From Sorghum bicolor (lineage: Eukaryota; Streptophyta; Magnoliopsida; Poales; Poaceae), in assembly GCF_000003195.3 (NCBI RefSeq), contig NW_018396412.1, forward strand, positions 230,745 to 294,744: 64,000 bases of DNA, written 5' to 3'. Within the stretch, counting starts at the first letter, position 1. Each line of letters begins with the position of its first letter. Both the position numbers and the translations under genes were made by a program. Shown in pieces: positions 36,573 through 47,843 of the stretch. The notes below the pieces were generated by a model that ran no database searches, had not been told where the DNA came from, and worked only from the letters and a program-made list of their open reading frames with translations.

Positions 36573-38604
36573 AGTGCTGCATGCTCCACGTGTTTGGCAA
36601 GCACATAGGGTCGACGGTCGAGGCCTATGTCGACGACATCGTCGTCAAATCAAAGCGACGGGGAAACCTGATCCAGGACCTCGAGATCGCTTTCAGCTGC
36701 TTACGCGCCAACCAGATCAAGCTCAACCCCGAGAAGTGCGTTTTCGGCGTACCTCGAGGCATGCTCCTGGGTTACATCGTTTCCCAGCGCGGCATCGAGG
36801 CCAACCCCGAGAAAGTCTCGGCCATCACATGAATGGGGCCAATCCGAGACGTCAAGGGCGTGCAGAGAGTCACGGGATGCTTAGCGGCGCTGAGCCGTTT
36901 TATCTCGAGGTTGAGAGAAAAGGCGTTGCCACTATATCGAATTCTAAAGAAAGTCGAGCATTTCTCTTGGACCCCAGAGGCCGATGAAGCCCTTGATTAC
37001 TTGAAGAAAACGCTAACCTCTGCACCGGTCCTAGTCCCGCCTCAACCCGCAGAACCTCTGCTTCTATACGTCGCCTCGACGACCCAGGTCGTCAGTGCGG
37101 TGGTAGTGGTCGAAAGGCAGGAGGAGGGGCATGCGCTGCCAGTCCAAAGGCCGGTCTATTTCATCAGCAAGGTGCTCTCAGAAACCAAGGCGCGTTACCC
37201 GCAAATTCAGAAGCTAATCTACGCCGTAATCCTCACCCGATGCAAGCTACAACACTACTTCCTTGGCCACCCTATCACGGTGGTCTCATCTTTCCTCTTG
37301 GGCGAGATCATCCAAAGTCGGGAGGCCACGGGAAGAATCGCCAAGTGGTCAATCGAGCTCATGAGTGAGACCCTCACTTATGCACCCCATAAAGCTATCA
37401 AGTCGTAGGCCCTGGTGGATTTCGTCACAGAATGGACAGACTCCCAGCTCCCCCCGGCTCAGGTTCAGGCAGAGCTGTGGACGATGTATTTCGACGGATC
37501 TCTCATGAAAACGGGAGCTGGGGCGGGCCTGCTATTCATCTCGCCCCTGGGCGTTCATATGAGGTATGTCATTAGGATTCACTTTGCCGCGTCCAACAAC
37601 GTCGCGGAGTACGAGGCCCTTGTCAACGGTCTGAAGATCGCCATCGAGCTAGGAGTCCGACGCCTCGACGTTCGAGGCGACTCCCAGCTTGTCATCGACC
37701 AAGTGATGAAGGCCTCGAACTGCCACGACCCAAAAATGGAAGCATACTGTAGGGAGGTCCGCTGACTCGAGGACAAGTTCCATGGCCTCGAGCTCGTCCA
37801 CATCGCCCGACGCTACAACGAGGCAGCTGACGAACTCGCTAAGATCGCGTTGACTCGAGGCGCGATCCCACCCGACGTGTTCTCGAGAGATCTACACGAG
37901 CCATCCGTCGACTTGGGCTCGGGGGCTGGTGTCGAAGCCGCTCCTGCCCAGCAGACCGACACCGTCGAAGCGCTACTAATGGCAGCTGAGGTAATGGAGG
38001 TGGAGCAGCGGCCTGGTCGACCGTTTGACTGGCGCAAGCCGTTCCTCGACTGCCTAATCCGCTGCGAGCTACCAGAAGATCGATCCGAGGCCCGCCGTAT
38101 CGCTCGACAGGCCAAATCATATGTAATCTATGGCGAAGACAACGAGCTATACCGACGAAGCCCGACGCGGATCTTGCAGCGCTGCATCACCATAGAAGAA
38201 GGCCGAAAACTCCTCGAGGATCTACACTCGGGGGCTTGTGGCCACCATGCAGCTCCACGGACCCTCATAGGGAAAGCTTTCCGCCAACGCTTCTACTGGC
38301 CAACGGCCGTAGCTGACGCCATCGAGCTCATGCGTTCGTGCCATGGGTGCCAATTCTATGCCAAGCAGACGCATCTGCCTGCCCACGCTCTCCAGATGAT
38401 CCCCATCACATGGCTGTTTGCGGTGTGGGGGCTCGACTTAGTAGGACCTCTATAGAAGGCAAAAGGGGGGTACACCCATTTGTTGGTGGCCATCGACAAA
38501 TTCTCCAAATGGATCAAGGCTCGACCCATCACCAACATCCGCTCCGAGCAGGCCGTCCTTTTCTTCACCGACATCATACACCGGTTTGGGATTCCCAACG
38601 CCAT
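36573..38604 (+). pseudogene. pol: Pol of element A, part 2: RT C-terminal half, RNase H domains, integrase N-terminus
   Basis: Continues RT after the solo LTR with LHVFGKH and the catalytic AYVDDIVVKS. It then carries the thumb/connection, a degenerate first RNase H (LLYVASTTQVV), a second RNase H (MYFDGSLMKTGAGAG ... NNVAEYEAL ... RGDSQLVIDQV), the integrase zinc-binding region (LHSGACGHHAAPRT ... CHGCQFYA) and the first integrase Asp (WGLDLVGPL). One frame runs throughout, but four stops interrupt it: TGA 36830, TAG 37406, TGA 37763 and TAG 38453 (first base given). Those at 37406 (CAG in B) and 37763 (CGA in B) are single C-to-T changes. Coding is cut at 38604 by insertion of element B after GCCAT. 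Confidence 0.92.
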
Positions 38605-39640
38605 TGTCGAGGGTATCAACAAGGGGTACCCTCACCAATGCGTATAACGAGACCATCCGTACATAAAACTAGCTCCTCGATTCGACGCTTCGCCCGCACA
38701 CACGCGCGGCCATCGACGGCCGCAGCCTCGAAGACGGAAATAGCGTCGAGCGAATCAATCAGGGCTCGAGCGACAACTGCCATCGAATACGGAAGCGGGC
38801 TCGAGCGAACCGAGAGGCGTCGAGCGCAAGGACACTGTCCGCCGCCTGACGCGCGCACGAGAGCCAGGGCATTTAATGCACCTGACGCTTCCCCACCTAA
38901 CACACGGGTCACGGGAGGCGTGATAGGGAACAGGCTTCTGTCCCATCGTTCTTTTTGCAGCCTTCCCACCGAACGACCCAGGGCGTGTCAGGACGCGGGA
39001 AACAAGGATGGAACGTCTAATCGGGACCCCCTCGAGACACCCAAGGTCAGCGCTCCAGATATCGACACCTCGTACGGCGTCCGACCCTCGACTTCACCAG
39101 GCTCCTTCCTGGAGACGAGTCGGGCGTCGACTGACCACGTCGTAACCGCTCCGCCGGATTTGCCGCCGAGCCATACAAGCGTGCATCCGTCGAGCCAATC
39201 CAAGACGGCGCGCAGAGCAGAATGCAGGGGCACGCGTGATCATCACCAGGCTATTAAGACGGGACGGCTCGAGGTCATGCCGGTACGGAAACCTCGAGTA
39301 GGTCAGCGCTCCATGCTGCTATCGACTCCTATTCCTACACCTATACATGTACCCTAGGTCCTTCCTTGGAACTATAAAAGGAGGGACTCAGGAATAGATC
39401 ACGACACAAGACCACGCTCACACGTAGTAGAGCTCCACACTTCATACCACGCTTGTATTCGCCCCTGTACAAGCACTTAGGTGCAAGATAATACAAACTC
39501 TCTCCCCCCCGCTGGACGTAGGGCCTTCTCTTGCCCGAACCAGGATAAATCTCTGTGTCTTCTTGCATCACCATCCAGGAAAGGGAGCACGCATACAAAT
39601 TTACTCGTTGGTGTGACCCCCCAGGGGGAAAACGCCGACA
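38605..39640 (+). repeat. 5' LTR of element B
   Basis: Starts TGTCGAGGGTATCAAC and ends AACGCCGACA; 1036 bp. It keeps the segment that the 5' LTR of A has lost. Confidence 0.96.
39373..39380 (+). promoter_or_regulatory. TATA box, 5' LTR B
   Basis: TATAAAAG in CTTGGAACTATAAAAGGAGG, same place as in the LTRs of A. Confidence 0.85.
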
Positions 39641-39642
39641 GT

Positions 39643-39662
39643 TGGCGCGCCAGGTAGGGGTC
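39643..39662 (+). other. Primer binding site, tRNA-Arg type, element B
   Basis: TGGCGCGCCAGGTAGGGGTC, 2 nt after the LTR end, identical to the site in element A. Confidence 0.8.
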
Positions 39663-39698
39663 CTGCGTGTTTTTCATCGATTTCCCACTCCTTTCCAG

Positions 39699-42600
39699 AT
39701 GGCTACTCTTGCCTCGCCGTTTCCGCGCTCCACGGTGATTTGGTTTGGGAGTCTCGAGTTCATGTCTACGGGCTCCGGCTACGACATGATCTTGCTCTCA
39801 GTCAAAGGACCAGGAGGAGCCCGCGTTACGCCAGCACGGCTGAAGGCCCCGAGACGCCCTCACCACCACGCCTCCCCGCCTAAGAAGAGGCGCGGACAGC
39901 ACCACCGCGGCCCCTCTGCTTCAGCACGACCAACAACTCGTGCGAGGCAGGACGAAGGCCACAAGTCGGCAGCACCGTGTGACGGAGCAACAAACGCGAC
40001 GACTCAGCACCGCGCGACGACGAGAGGGGACGCGTCTCGCGCGCTCTCCCCCACCGCTGCTAGGCTACTTCCACACGGGTTGTTCGCTCCAAAAGCGGCA
40101 CTGCCGTTTGGATTGGACAACGCCGCGGCGTCGCTCGCCAGGGCGATATGCCCAAACGCCCAGACGTACGTAGAAAGACCAATGGTCCTCCCACGTAGCT
40201 CTGAAGCGCGGCGGCCGGCGTACGAGCTGCCGGACCTTTTCCGAGTACGAGGCCTTCGTCGTCTAGGCCCCGGACGATACTCGGTCACCTCCCTTAGGCA
40301 ACGATTGCTGGAGGAAGGACGTGGGTGTTTCTACGCCGCCAAACCGGACTCTGACTCCGAGACAGATAGCTATGACCCTACGAGGGAATGCTATCACATC
40401 GATGGGGCGGTAGAAACCACTAACGAGACACGGGATGCTGCAGCGGGTGGTCGAGCCCCCGCGGCGCGAGAAGACCCCAGGACGCCTGGGAACGACGGAC
40501 AGGTCGACCCCCCCCTCAGGAAGACAGAACCGCGCAGCTCGCGCAGCTGCGGGAGCTCAAGATGAAGCTCGACGAAGACCGCGAGCGCCTCGTCCTGCTC
40601 GAGCAAATCCTCGAGCAAGACCTGCCTTACCCGCCGGGCGGAAGTGTCCGCAGACGCGCTCGAGAGGTACATCGACAGATCGTCGGCGACGCAGAGCCAG
40701 AGCAACCTGTCAGCCGTTTTCCTCGAGCAGGCCAGAATGTAGTAGCAGCGACGATGCTGCTACGTAACATGCCAGAGCCGTCGAATTCCCAAGCCCGACG
40801 CATTCGAGATGAGGTACAGACATTGCCCCAGGTGGCGGCGGTTCAACAAGCCGAAAGTTCGGCATCTCGACGACGAGGAGCTGCCACAGAGAAGCGCGAC
40901 GAACAGCCTCTAAACGAAGAGGAGGTGTCAGTCCATCAACAACCTCCCCCTCGAGGTAGAAAGACCGCTCTCATCCTCCCCGTCGACAATCAACATCGAC
41001 ACGACGCGCGGCACGACATCAAAGAAAATCGACGCCGCCGGCACGGAGACGCGGAAGAGCGCGGTTACAGCGCACATCGCGGTGGGAGATACGACAGCGA
41101 CGAGGACCGGGTGGCCCCCGAGCCACCAGGCCCACGGGTGTTCAGCAGGGCGATCCGCAGCACGCCCCTGCCCAATCCATTTCGACCCCCGACCAGCATC
41201 GCGAAGTACAATGGAGAGACCAAACCAGAGTTGTGGCTGGCCGACTTCAGGCTGGCCTGTCAGCTAGGTGGCGCTCGAGGTGATGATCGAGCCATCATCA
41301 GACAGCTACCCCTTTTCCTCTCCGACACCGCCCGTCGATGGCTCGAGGAACTCCCTGCCAATCAGATCCACAACTGATTTGATCTGGTCAGAGTCTTCGA
41401 GGGTAACTTCAAAGGGACCTACATACGGCCAGGGAACTCGTGGGACCTCAGCAAGTGCAAGCAGAAGTCAGGAGAAACTCTTCGGGAGTATGCTCGACGC
41501 TTCTCGAAGCAGCGCACCGAGCTGCCGCACATCCCTGACCACGACGTCATCTTGGCGTTTGTCTCAGGCACCACCAGTCGAGACTTGGTGCGGGAATTAG
41601 GTCGCAATCGACCTCAGACCGTCGACGAGCTGATGGACGTAGTAGCCAACTACGCGGCAGGGGAAGAGGCAGTCGGCGCCTTCTTCAGCTCAGAAGGAAG
41701 AAAAGGCAAGCAGCCCGTCGACGAAGATGGGACCCCCAGTCGAGGCCTCAAGAAAAATAAAAAGAAGCAGAAAGTGCGGCAGTTCCACCGGGAAGATTCC
41801 GATGACAACCTTGTCGCCGCCATGGATCGAAAGAAGCCTCGAGGCCCTCCGGATGGAGGCATCTTTGACAAGATGTTGGAGGAGCCGTGCCCATACCATA
41901 AGGGAGGCGCCAACCACAAGCTCAAGGACTGTCGTATGCTGAGAAAGCATTTCGACGGTCTGGGGTTCAAAAAAGATACGCGTGATGACTCCAAGAAAGA
42001 GAAGGGTGGCAGCAAGGAGGACAACAAAGATGACGACGGCTTCCCCGCTGTCCACGACAGCTACATGATCTATGGCGGGCCCTCGACTCAATTAACCATG
42101 AGGCAGCGCAAAAGGGAGCGTCGCGAAGTCTTTGCGGCAAGAATGGCGGTGCCCCAGTACCTTAGCTGGTCAAGCACACCTATCACTTTCGACCGAGAGG
42201 ACCACCCCGACAAGGTAGTCGCCCCAGGCGTTTACCCGCTCGTCGTCGACCCCATCATCGTCAACACCCGACTCTCGAAGGTGCTGATGGATGGTGGCAG
42301 CAGCCTCAACATCATCTACCTCGAGACCCTCGACCTCCTCGGCATCGATAGAGGACGCCTCCAGCCAAGCGTCGGAGGTTTCCATGGCGTCGTGCTAGGG
42401 AAAAAGGCACTGCCAGTAGGTCGAATTGACCTACCGGTCTGCTTCGGCACAGCGGCCAACTTCAGGAAGGAGACCCTCACCTTTGAGGTGGTTGGGTTCC
42501 GAGGCACGTACCACGCCATCATCGGGCGCCTGGGCTACGCCAAGTTCATGGCTATACCCAACTACACCTACTTGAAGCTGAAGATGCCCGGTCCCAAAGG

Positions 42601-42850
42601 CATCATCACTGTCAGTTCCTCCTTCGAGCACGCGTACGAGTGCGACGTCGAGTGCGTCGAGTACGGGGAGGCGGTCGAGAGCTCCACCGAGCTCGTTGCA
42701 AAGCTCGAGGCCCTGGCCGCTGAGGCTCCAGAGCCTAAGCGTCATGCGGGCTGCTTCGAGGCGGCGGAAGGAACCAAGAAGATCCCGCTCGACCCCAACA
42801 ACTCCGACGGCAAAGTGCTGACGATCAGCACCGACCTCGACCCCAAATAG
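39699..42850 (+). pseudogene. gag-pro: Gag-protease polyprotein of element B, frameshift plus premature stop
   Basis: ATG at 39699 (MATLASP), the same start as in A. The frame breaks at the C run 40508-40515, which is one base short relative to A, and resumes from 40562. A premature TGA at 41375-41377 replaces the Trp codon of the gag domain (TGG in A). The frame is then open to UAG 42848-42850. Downstream of the stop lie the rest of the gag domain (YIRPGNSWDLSKCKQKSGE), a zinc-knuckle variant C-x2-H-x5-H-x4-C (CPYHKGGANHKLKDC), and protease with LMDGGSSLNIIY (Asp codon 42290-42292) and AIIGRLGYA. In A the corresponding residue is Pro, so protease here has a Leu in the flap-end motif. Two lesions in the gag half make this copy unable to make full-length Gag. 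Confidence 0.92.
42848..42850 (+). other. In-frame UAG between protease and RT, element B
   Basis: CCC AAA TAG GAA GCC ATG. Protease and pol are in the same frame on either side, so one readthrough event would fuse them. An ATG lies two codons after the stop (42857). Confidence 0.92.
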
Positions 42851-42856
42851 GAAGCC

Positions 42857-45800
42857 ATGCTCGTCGACTTTCTCCGTGCAAATGCTGATATGTTTGCATG
42901 GAGTCCCTCAGACATGCCAGGCATACCGAGGGAAGTCGCCGAGCACTCCTTGGAGATTCGAGCCGGTTCCAAGCCAGTGAAGCAGCGGTTGCGCCGATTC
43001 GATGAGGAGAAGCGCAAGATCATTGGCGAGGAAGTCCACAAGCTTTTGACGGCCGGATTCATCAAGGAGGTTCATCATCCTGACTGGTTAGCAAACCCTG
43101 TATTAGTTAAGAAAAAGAATGGGAAAATGAGGATGTGTGTCGATTATACTAGTCTGAATAAAGCATGTCCAAAAGTTCCCTTTCCATTGCCACGCATTGA
43201 TCAGATTGTCGATTCCACCGCGGGATGTGAAACCCTTTCTTTCCTTGATGCATATTCTGGTTACCACCAAATAAAAATGAAGGAGTCCGACCAGCTCGCG
43301 ACCTCTTTCATCACGCCTTTTGGGATGTATTGCTACGTGACCATGCCATTTGGGCTTCGAAACGCGGGAGCCACGTATCAACGTTGCATGCTCCACGTAT
43401 TTGGCGAACATATAGGGTCAACGGTCGAGGCCTACGTCGACGACATTGTCGTCAAGTCAAAGCGACGAGGAGACCTGATCCAGGACCTCGAGATTGCCTT
43501 TAGCTGTCTACGCACCAGCCGGATCAAGCTAAACCCCGAGAAATGCGTTTTCGGTGTGCCTCGAGGCATGCTCCTAGGATACATCGTTTCGCAGCGCGGC
43601 ATCGAGGCCAACCCCGAGAAAGTCTCGGCTATCACGAAAATGGGGCCGATCCGAGACATCAAGGGTGTACAGAGAGTCACGGGGTGCCTGGCGGCTCTGA
43701 GCCGTTTCATCTCGAGACTAGGAGAAAAGGCATTACCATTATATCGACTCCTAAAGAAGGTCGAGCGCTTTTCTTGGACCCCCGAGGCCGAGGAAGCACT
43801 CGAAAGGCTAAAGAAGACGCTGACCTCGGCACCAGTCCTGGTTCCACCTCAACCTGCAGAGCCGCTGCTCCTCTACGTCGCGTCGACGACCCAGGTCGTC
43901 AGCGCGGCGGTGGTGGTCGAGAGGCAGGAGGAGGGACATGCGCTACCGGTTCAGAGGCCAGTATATTTCGTCAGCGAGGTGCTTTCGGAGACCAAAGCAC
44001 GTTATCCCCAAATCCAGAAGCTGATTTATGCCGTAATCCTTGCCCATCGCAAGCTGCAGCATTACTTCCTTGGCCACCCCATCACGGTGGTCTCGTCTTT
44101 TCCTTTAGGCGAAATAATCCAGAGCAAAAAAGCCACGGGAAGAATAGCAAAATGGTCGGTCGAGCTCATGAGTGAGACTCTCACTTATGCGCCCCGCAAG
44201 GCCATCAAATCGCAGGCCCTGGTAGACTTCATCGCAGAATGGACGGACACCCAGCTCCCCCCGACCCAGGTCCAGGCGGAACTATGGACGATGTATTTCG
44301 ATGGGTCACTCATGAAAACTGGAGCCGGAGCCGGCCTGCTGTTCATCTCACCCTTGGGCGTCCACATGAGATACGTAATCAGGATTCATTTTGCCGCATC
44401 TAACAATGTCGCAGAATATGAGGCCCTCGTCAACGGTCTCAAGATCGCTATCGAGTTAGGAATCCGACGCCTCGACGTCCGAGGTGACTCCCAACTCGTC
44501 ATCGACCAAGTAATGAAAACCTCGAGCTGCCACGACCCAAAAATGGAAGCGTACTGCAAAGAAGTCCGTCGACTCGAGGACAGGTTCCACGGTCTCGAGC
44601 TTGTCCATATCGCTCGACGCTACAACGAGGCAGCCGACGAACTCGCCAAGATCGCATCGACTAGAGGCACGGTGCCTCCTGATGCATTCTCAAAAGATCT
44701 TCACGAGCCATCCGTCGACCTAGGCACGGGGGCTGGCGTCGACGCCACCACCGCCCAACCAACCAATGCTGTCGATACGCTCTTGATGGTGGAAGAGATG
44801 ATGGAGATAGAACGACGACCAGGTCGACCATTCGATTGGCGCACACCGTTCCTCGACTGCCTTATCCGCGGCGAGTTGCCAGAAGCTCGTCGTATCGCTC
44901 GACGGGCCAAATCATATGTGATCTATGGCGAAGACAACGAGCTATATCGACGGAGCCCGACGGGGGTCTTACAACGTTGCATCACCGTGGAAGAAGGCCG
45001 AAAACTCCTCGATGACCTGCACTCGGGGGCTTGCGGTCACCACGCCGCTCCACGGACCCTTGTAGGGAATGCTTTTCGGCAAGGCTTCTACTGGCCAACG
45101 GCCGTGGCAGACGCCATCGAGCTCGTACGATCATGTCACGGGTGTCAGTTCTACGCCAAGCAGACGCATCTGCCCGCCCACGCTCTTCAGATGATCCCCA
45201 TTACCTGGCCGTTTGCGGTGTGGGGGCTCGATTTAGTAGGACCTCTACAAAAGGCGAAAGGAGGATTCACCCATTTGCTGGTGGCCATTGACAAGTTCTC
45301 CAAATGGATCGAGGCTCGACCCATCACCAACATCCGCTCCGAGCAAGCCGTCCTTTTCTTCACCGACATCATCCATCGGTTTGGGATCCCCAATGTCATC
45401 ATCACCGACAACGACACCCAGTTCACCGGCAAAAAGTTCTTGGACTTCTGCAATCGGCATCACATCCGTGTAAACTGGTCTGCAGTAGCCCACCCTCGAA
45501 CTAACGGCCAAGTCGAGCGTGCCAACGGCATGATTTTGCAAGGACTCAAGCCAAGGATCTACAATCGATTGAAGAAATTCGGCAAGAAATGGGTCAAGGA
45601 GCTTTCCTCAGTCCTAGGGAGCCTCAGGACGACACCAAGCAGGGCCACAAAATACACCCCATTCTTCATGATCTATGGCTCTGAGGCTATCCTCCCCACA
45701 GACCTCGAGTATGGGTCACCTCGACTCAAGGCCTATAACGAGCAATCAAACAAAGAGACTCAAGAAAACGCGGTGGACCAACTTGAGGAGGCTCAAGACA

Positions 45801-46066
45801 TGGCCCTCCTCAACTCTGCCAGATATCAGCAAAGGCTTCGACGCTACCACGACAAGCATGTGCGCAAGAGGGACCTCAACGTGGGCGACCTAGTCCTACG
45901 ACGTCGGCAAAGCAATCAGGGACGCCACAAGCTGACTCCGCCTTGGGAAGGTCCGTACGTGGTGGCCGAGGTCCTGAAGCCGGGAACGTACAAGCTGGCG
46001 GACGAAAAGGGGGCAATCTTCACCAACGCATGGAACATCGAACAGCTACGTCGATTCTACCCCTAG
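42857..46066 (+). CDS. pol: Pol polyprotein of element B: RT, RNase H, second RNase H, integrase (intact)
   Basis: A 1069-codon frame without interruption. Domains by residue: linker 1-45; reverse transcriptase about 50-290, with LDAYSGYHQIKM and the catalytic YVDD at 193-196; connection and first RNase H about 300-460, where the expected catalytic Asp is replaced (LLYVASTT); second RNase H about 475-600, starting at MYFDG (Asp482) with AEYEAL and GDSQLV; integrase zinc region with GHHAAP and CHGC; integrase core with Asp792, Asp851 and Glu887 (58 and 35 residues apart, canonical D,D-35-E); and a GPY/F-type C-terminal module (WEGPYVVAEVLKPGTYKL). No chromodomain. The degenerate first and added second RNase H are known Tat-lineage features. 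Translation may begin at this ATG or by readthrough of the preceding UAG. All catalytic residues listed are present. Confidence 0.95.
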   Translation: MLVDFLRANADMFAWSPSDMPGIPREVAEHSLEIRAGSKPVKQRLRRFDEEKRKIIGEEVHKLLTAGFIKEVHHPDWLANPVLVKKKNGKMRMCVDYTSLNKACPKVPFPLPRIDQIVDSTAGCETLSFLDAYSGYHQIKMKESDQLATSFITPFGMYCYVTMPFGLRNAGATYQRCMLHVFGEHIGSTVEAYVDDIVVKSKRRGDLIQDLEIAFSCLRTSRIKLNPEKCVFGVPRGMLLGYIVSQRGIEANPEKVSAITKMGPIRDIKGVQRVTGCLAALSRFISRLGEKALPLYRLLKKVERFSWTPEAEEALERLKKTLTSAPVLVPPQPAEPLLLYVASTTQVVSAAVVVERQEEGHALPVQRPVYFVSEVLSETKARYPQIQKLIYAVILAHRKLQHYFLGHPITVVSSFPLGEIIQSKKATGRIAKWSVELMSETLTYAPRKAIKSQALVDFIAEWTDTQLPPTQVQAELWTMYFDGSLMKTGAGAGLLFISPLGVHMRYVIRIHFAASNNVAEYEALVNGLKIAIELGIRRLDVRGDSQLVIDQVMKTSSCHDPKMEAYCKEVRRLEDRFHGLELVHIARRYNEAADELAKIASTRGTVPPDAFSKDLHEPSVDLGTGAGVDATTAQPTNAVDTLLMVEEMMEIERRPGRPFDWRTPFLDCLIRGELPEARRIARRAKSYVIYGEDNELYRRSPTGVLQRCITVEEGRKLLDDLHSGACGHHAAPRTLVGNAFRQGFYWPTAVADAIELVRSCHGCQFYAKQTHLPAHALQMIPITWPFAVWGLDLVGPLQKAKGGFTHLLVAIDKFSKWIEARPITNIRSEQAVLFFTDIIHRFGIPNVIITDNDTQFTGKKFLDFCNRHHIRVNWSAVAHPRTNGQVERANGMILQGLKPRIYNRLKKFGKKWVKELSSVLGSLRTTPSRATKYTPFFMIYGSEAILPTDLEYGSPRLKAYNEQSNKETQENAVDQLEEAQDMALLNSARYQQRLRRYHDKHVRKRDLNVGDLVLRRRQSNQGRHKLTPPWEGPYVVAEVLKPGTYKLADEKGAIFTNAWNIEQLRRFYP

Positions 46067-46628
46067 AAGTTCTAAACTTATGTTCCTGCTTACGTTTTGT
46101 ACCAAGACTTTGTAAACGAATGAATGAATAAATAAAGTCCTTCCCTCGAAACAATTCTTTTTTCTTTGTGCCGAGAAGATTCATAAGTCACGATCTCGAC
46201 GTTAAAAGGGGGCGCCGACTATGACCCATCATAGTCAGCACCCCCTCGGGGGCTACCAGGGGGATGACCCCCCCAAACGTCGAAAAAAGCCAAGAAATTT
46301 TCTTTTCTTACTTAGTAAACCTTGCACGATTCGAGTAGCCAAAGCACCTCGAGCCCCTCAAAGGCCGAGGGACAACGAGCCTGAGAACTCCTACGCCCCC
46401 GGGCTACGGAAACTCTTCTCACTTCCTTACCCTTGAGGTGATCAAGGTTGTTCTTGACGAAAGATCGAACAAGGAATACAAACGTAGGAATAAGGAAGAA
46501 TAAAAGAACCTCGAGCGGAAAGACAAACAAACATTCAACAATTACAAAAAGATACTGTGTAGCTTAAAGATAGAGTTAACAAAGTATTATACAAGGGGCC
46601 CCGGGCACCCTGAGCAGGCTCGCAGGCC
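46067..46628. other. Convergent intergenic region between pol and antisense gene, element B
   Basis: No ORF of note. It holds an A/T-rich stretch with AATGAATAAATAAAG (a plausible poly(A) signal for the plus transcript, about 46120-46136), a 17-bp inverted repeat at 46208-46245, a C-run, and the 3' end of the antisense gene. The same layout is found in A at 54528-55077. Confidence 0.75.
46208..46245 (-). other. Hairpin, 17-bp stem and 4-nt loop, element B
   Basis: Left arm 46208-46224, loop CCCA 46225-46228, right arm 46229-46245. The inner eight pairs are perfect (GACTATGA/TCATAGTC). The two imperfect pairs are A-C mismatches on plus but G-U pairs in RNA from the minus strand. The counterpart in A is 54652-54689. 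Confidence 0.65.
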
Positions 46629-47843
46629 TCAGTCCATGGTATGGTCCTCACCACCCTCGCCTCCGCCCGAACTAGTCTCCGGAGGAAGCACCTCAGGCTC
46701 GAATAGCTTGGCCAGTCTTTCCCCAGGAGCCTCCGCGTCGTCGATCAAGGCATGGAGCCTCTCCTCGTTCTCCGCGTCGGTCTTGGAGATGTCGGTGACG
46801 AAGCCATGAGACACCACCTCCATGTCATAGGAGAAGCCCGAGCAGACAACCGCCATCGCCCGCTTCACCCCGATGTGGAGGGCATCCCGCACACGATCTC
46901 GCAGCGTCGCGACTATAAAGCACAGCTGGTCGACCAGGGCGTCGCCTCGAGCGTCCTCCCTCGACTCATCCATAGGCTCGACCTCCCAAGAGGTCGAGAG
47001 ATCACTTATCACCGTCCGCACTCGACGGTTCAAAGCAACCTCCGCCTCGAGCTGAGCCTTGGCGTTGCGAGCCTCGGCTTGGGCTGCCAGGAGTTCGTCC
47101 TTGAGCCCTGTAAAAGCCAATACAAAGAGACCTTAGGAAAAACTAAGCACACCTCGGAAAAAAAAATCTGATAGAGGAAACATACCGCGTACGGTCTCCT
47201 CGAGGGCCGTGTTCTCGCCGACCAGCCTGGTGTTAGCCCCCTCGATCTCTTTGTTGGAGCGTGCCAGCTCGGTGTTGGCAACGCGGAGATCCTCGATCGC
47301 CTTGCCAGCCTGAGCAATGGCCCCACTCTTCTCCAGCAATTCTCCCTTCAGACGCTCGACGTCGTTAGAGAGACTGCGGGATCGAGCCCGCTCTGCCTCG
47401 AGATCTTCGAGGGCTTTCTTCTTGGCTTCCTCCGCGGCGCCCCTGGCGACCTCGCCGTTCACATGCTCCACCTTCATCTTTCGGAAGGACTCTCAGAGAG
47501 AGTCTAGGTCGGATTTAAGGAGGCCCTTCTCCTTGTCCAGATCCGCGATAACACTCTTGTAGGACAGGGCCTCCTCCCGGGCTCTGGACGCGGCCTCCTC
47601 GACCGTAAGAGCCCGCTCCCGTAGCTGCATCATCTCCTCCTCCGCCTTCCTCGAGGCCTCTCGGGCCTCGGCCAAGGCAGCCTCCCTCGCCTTCTTCTCC
47701 TCCTCGAGTGCTATGAGATCTTTGTAAGCTTTAAGGAGCTTTTCCTGCGACTCGAGGAGTTGATCCTTGAGGAGGGGGAGCTGCTCCCAACCGCCCCTCG
47801 TGGCGTGTATGAAACTGGACTTGATGCGGGAGGTCTCTTTCAT

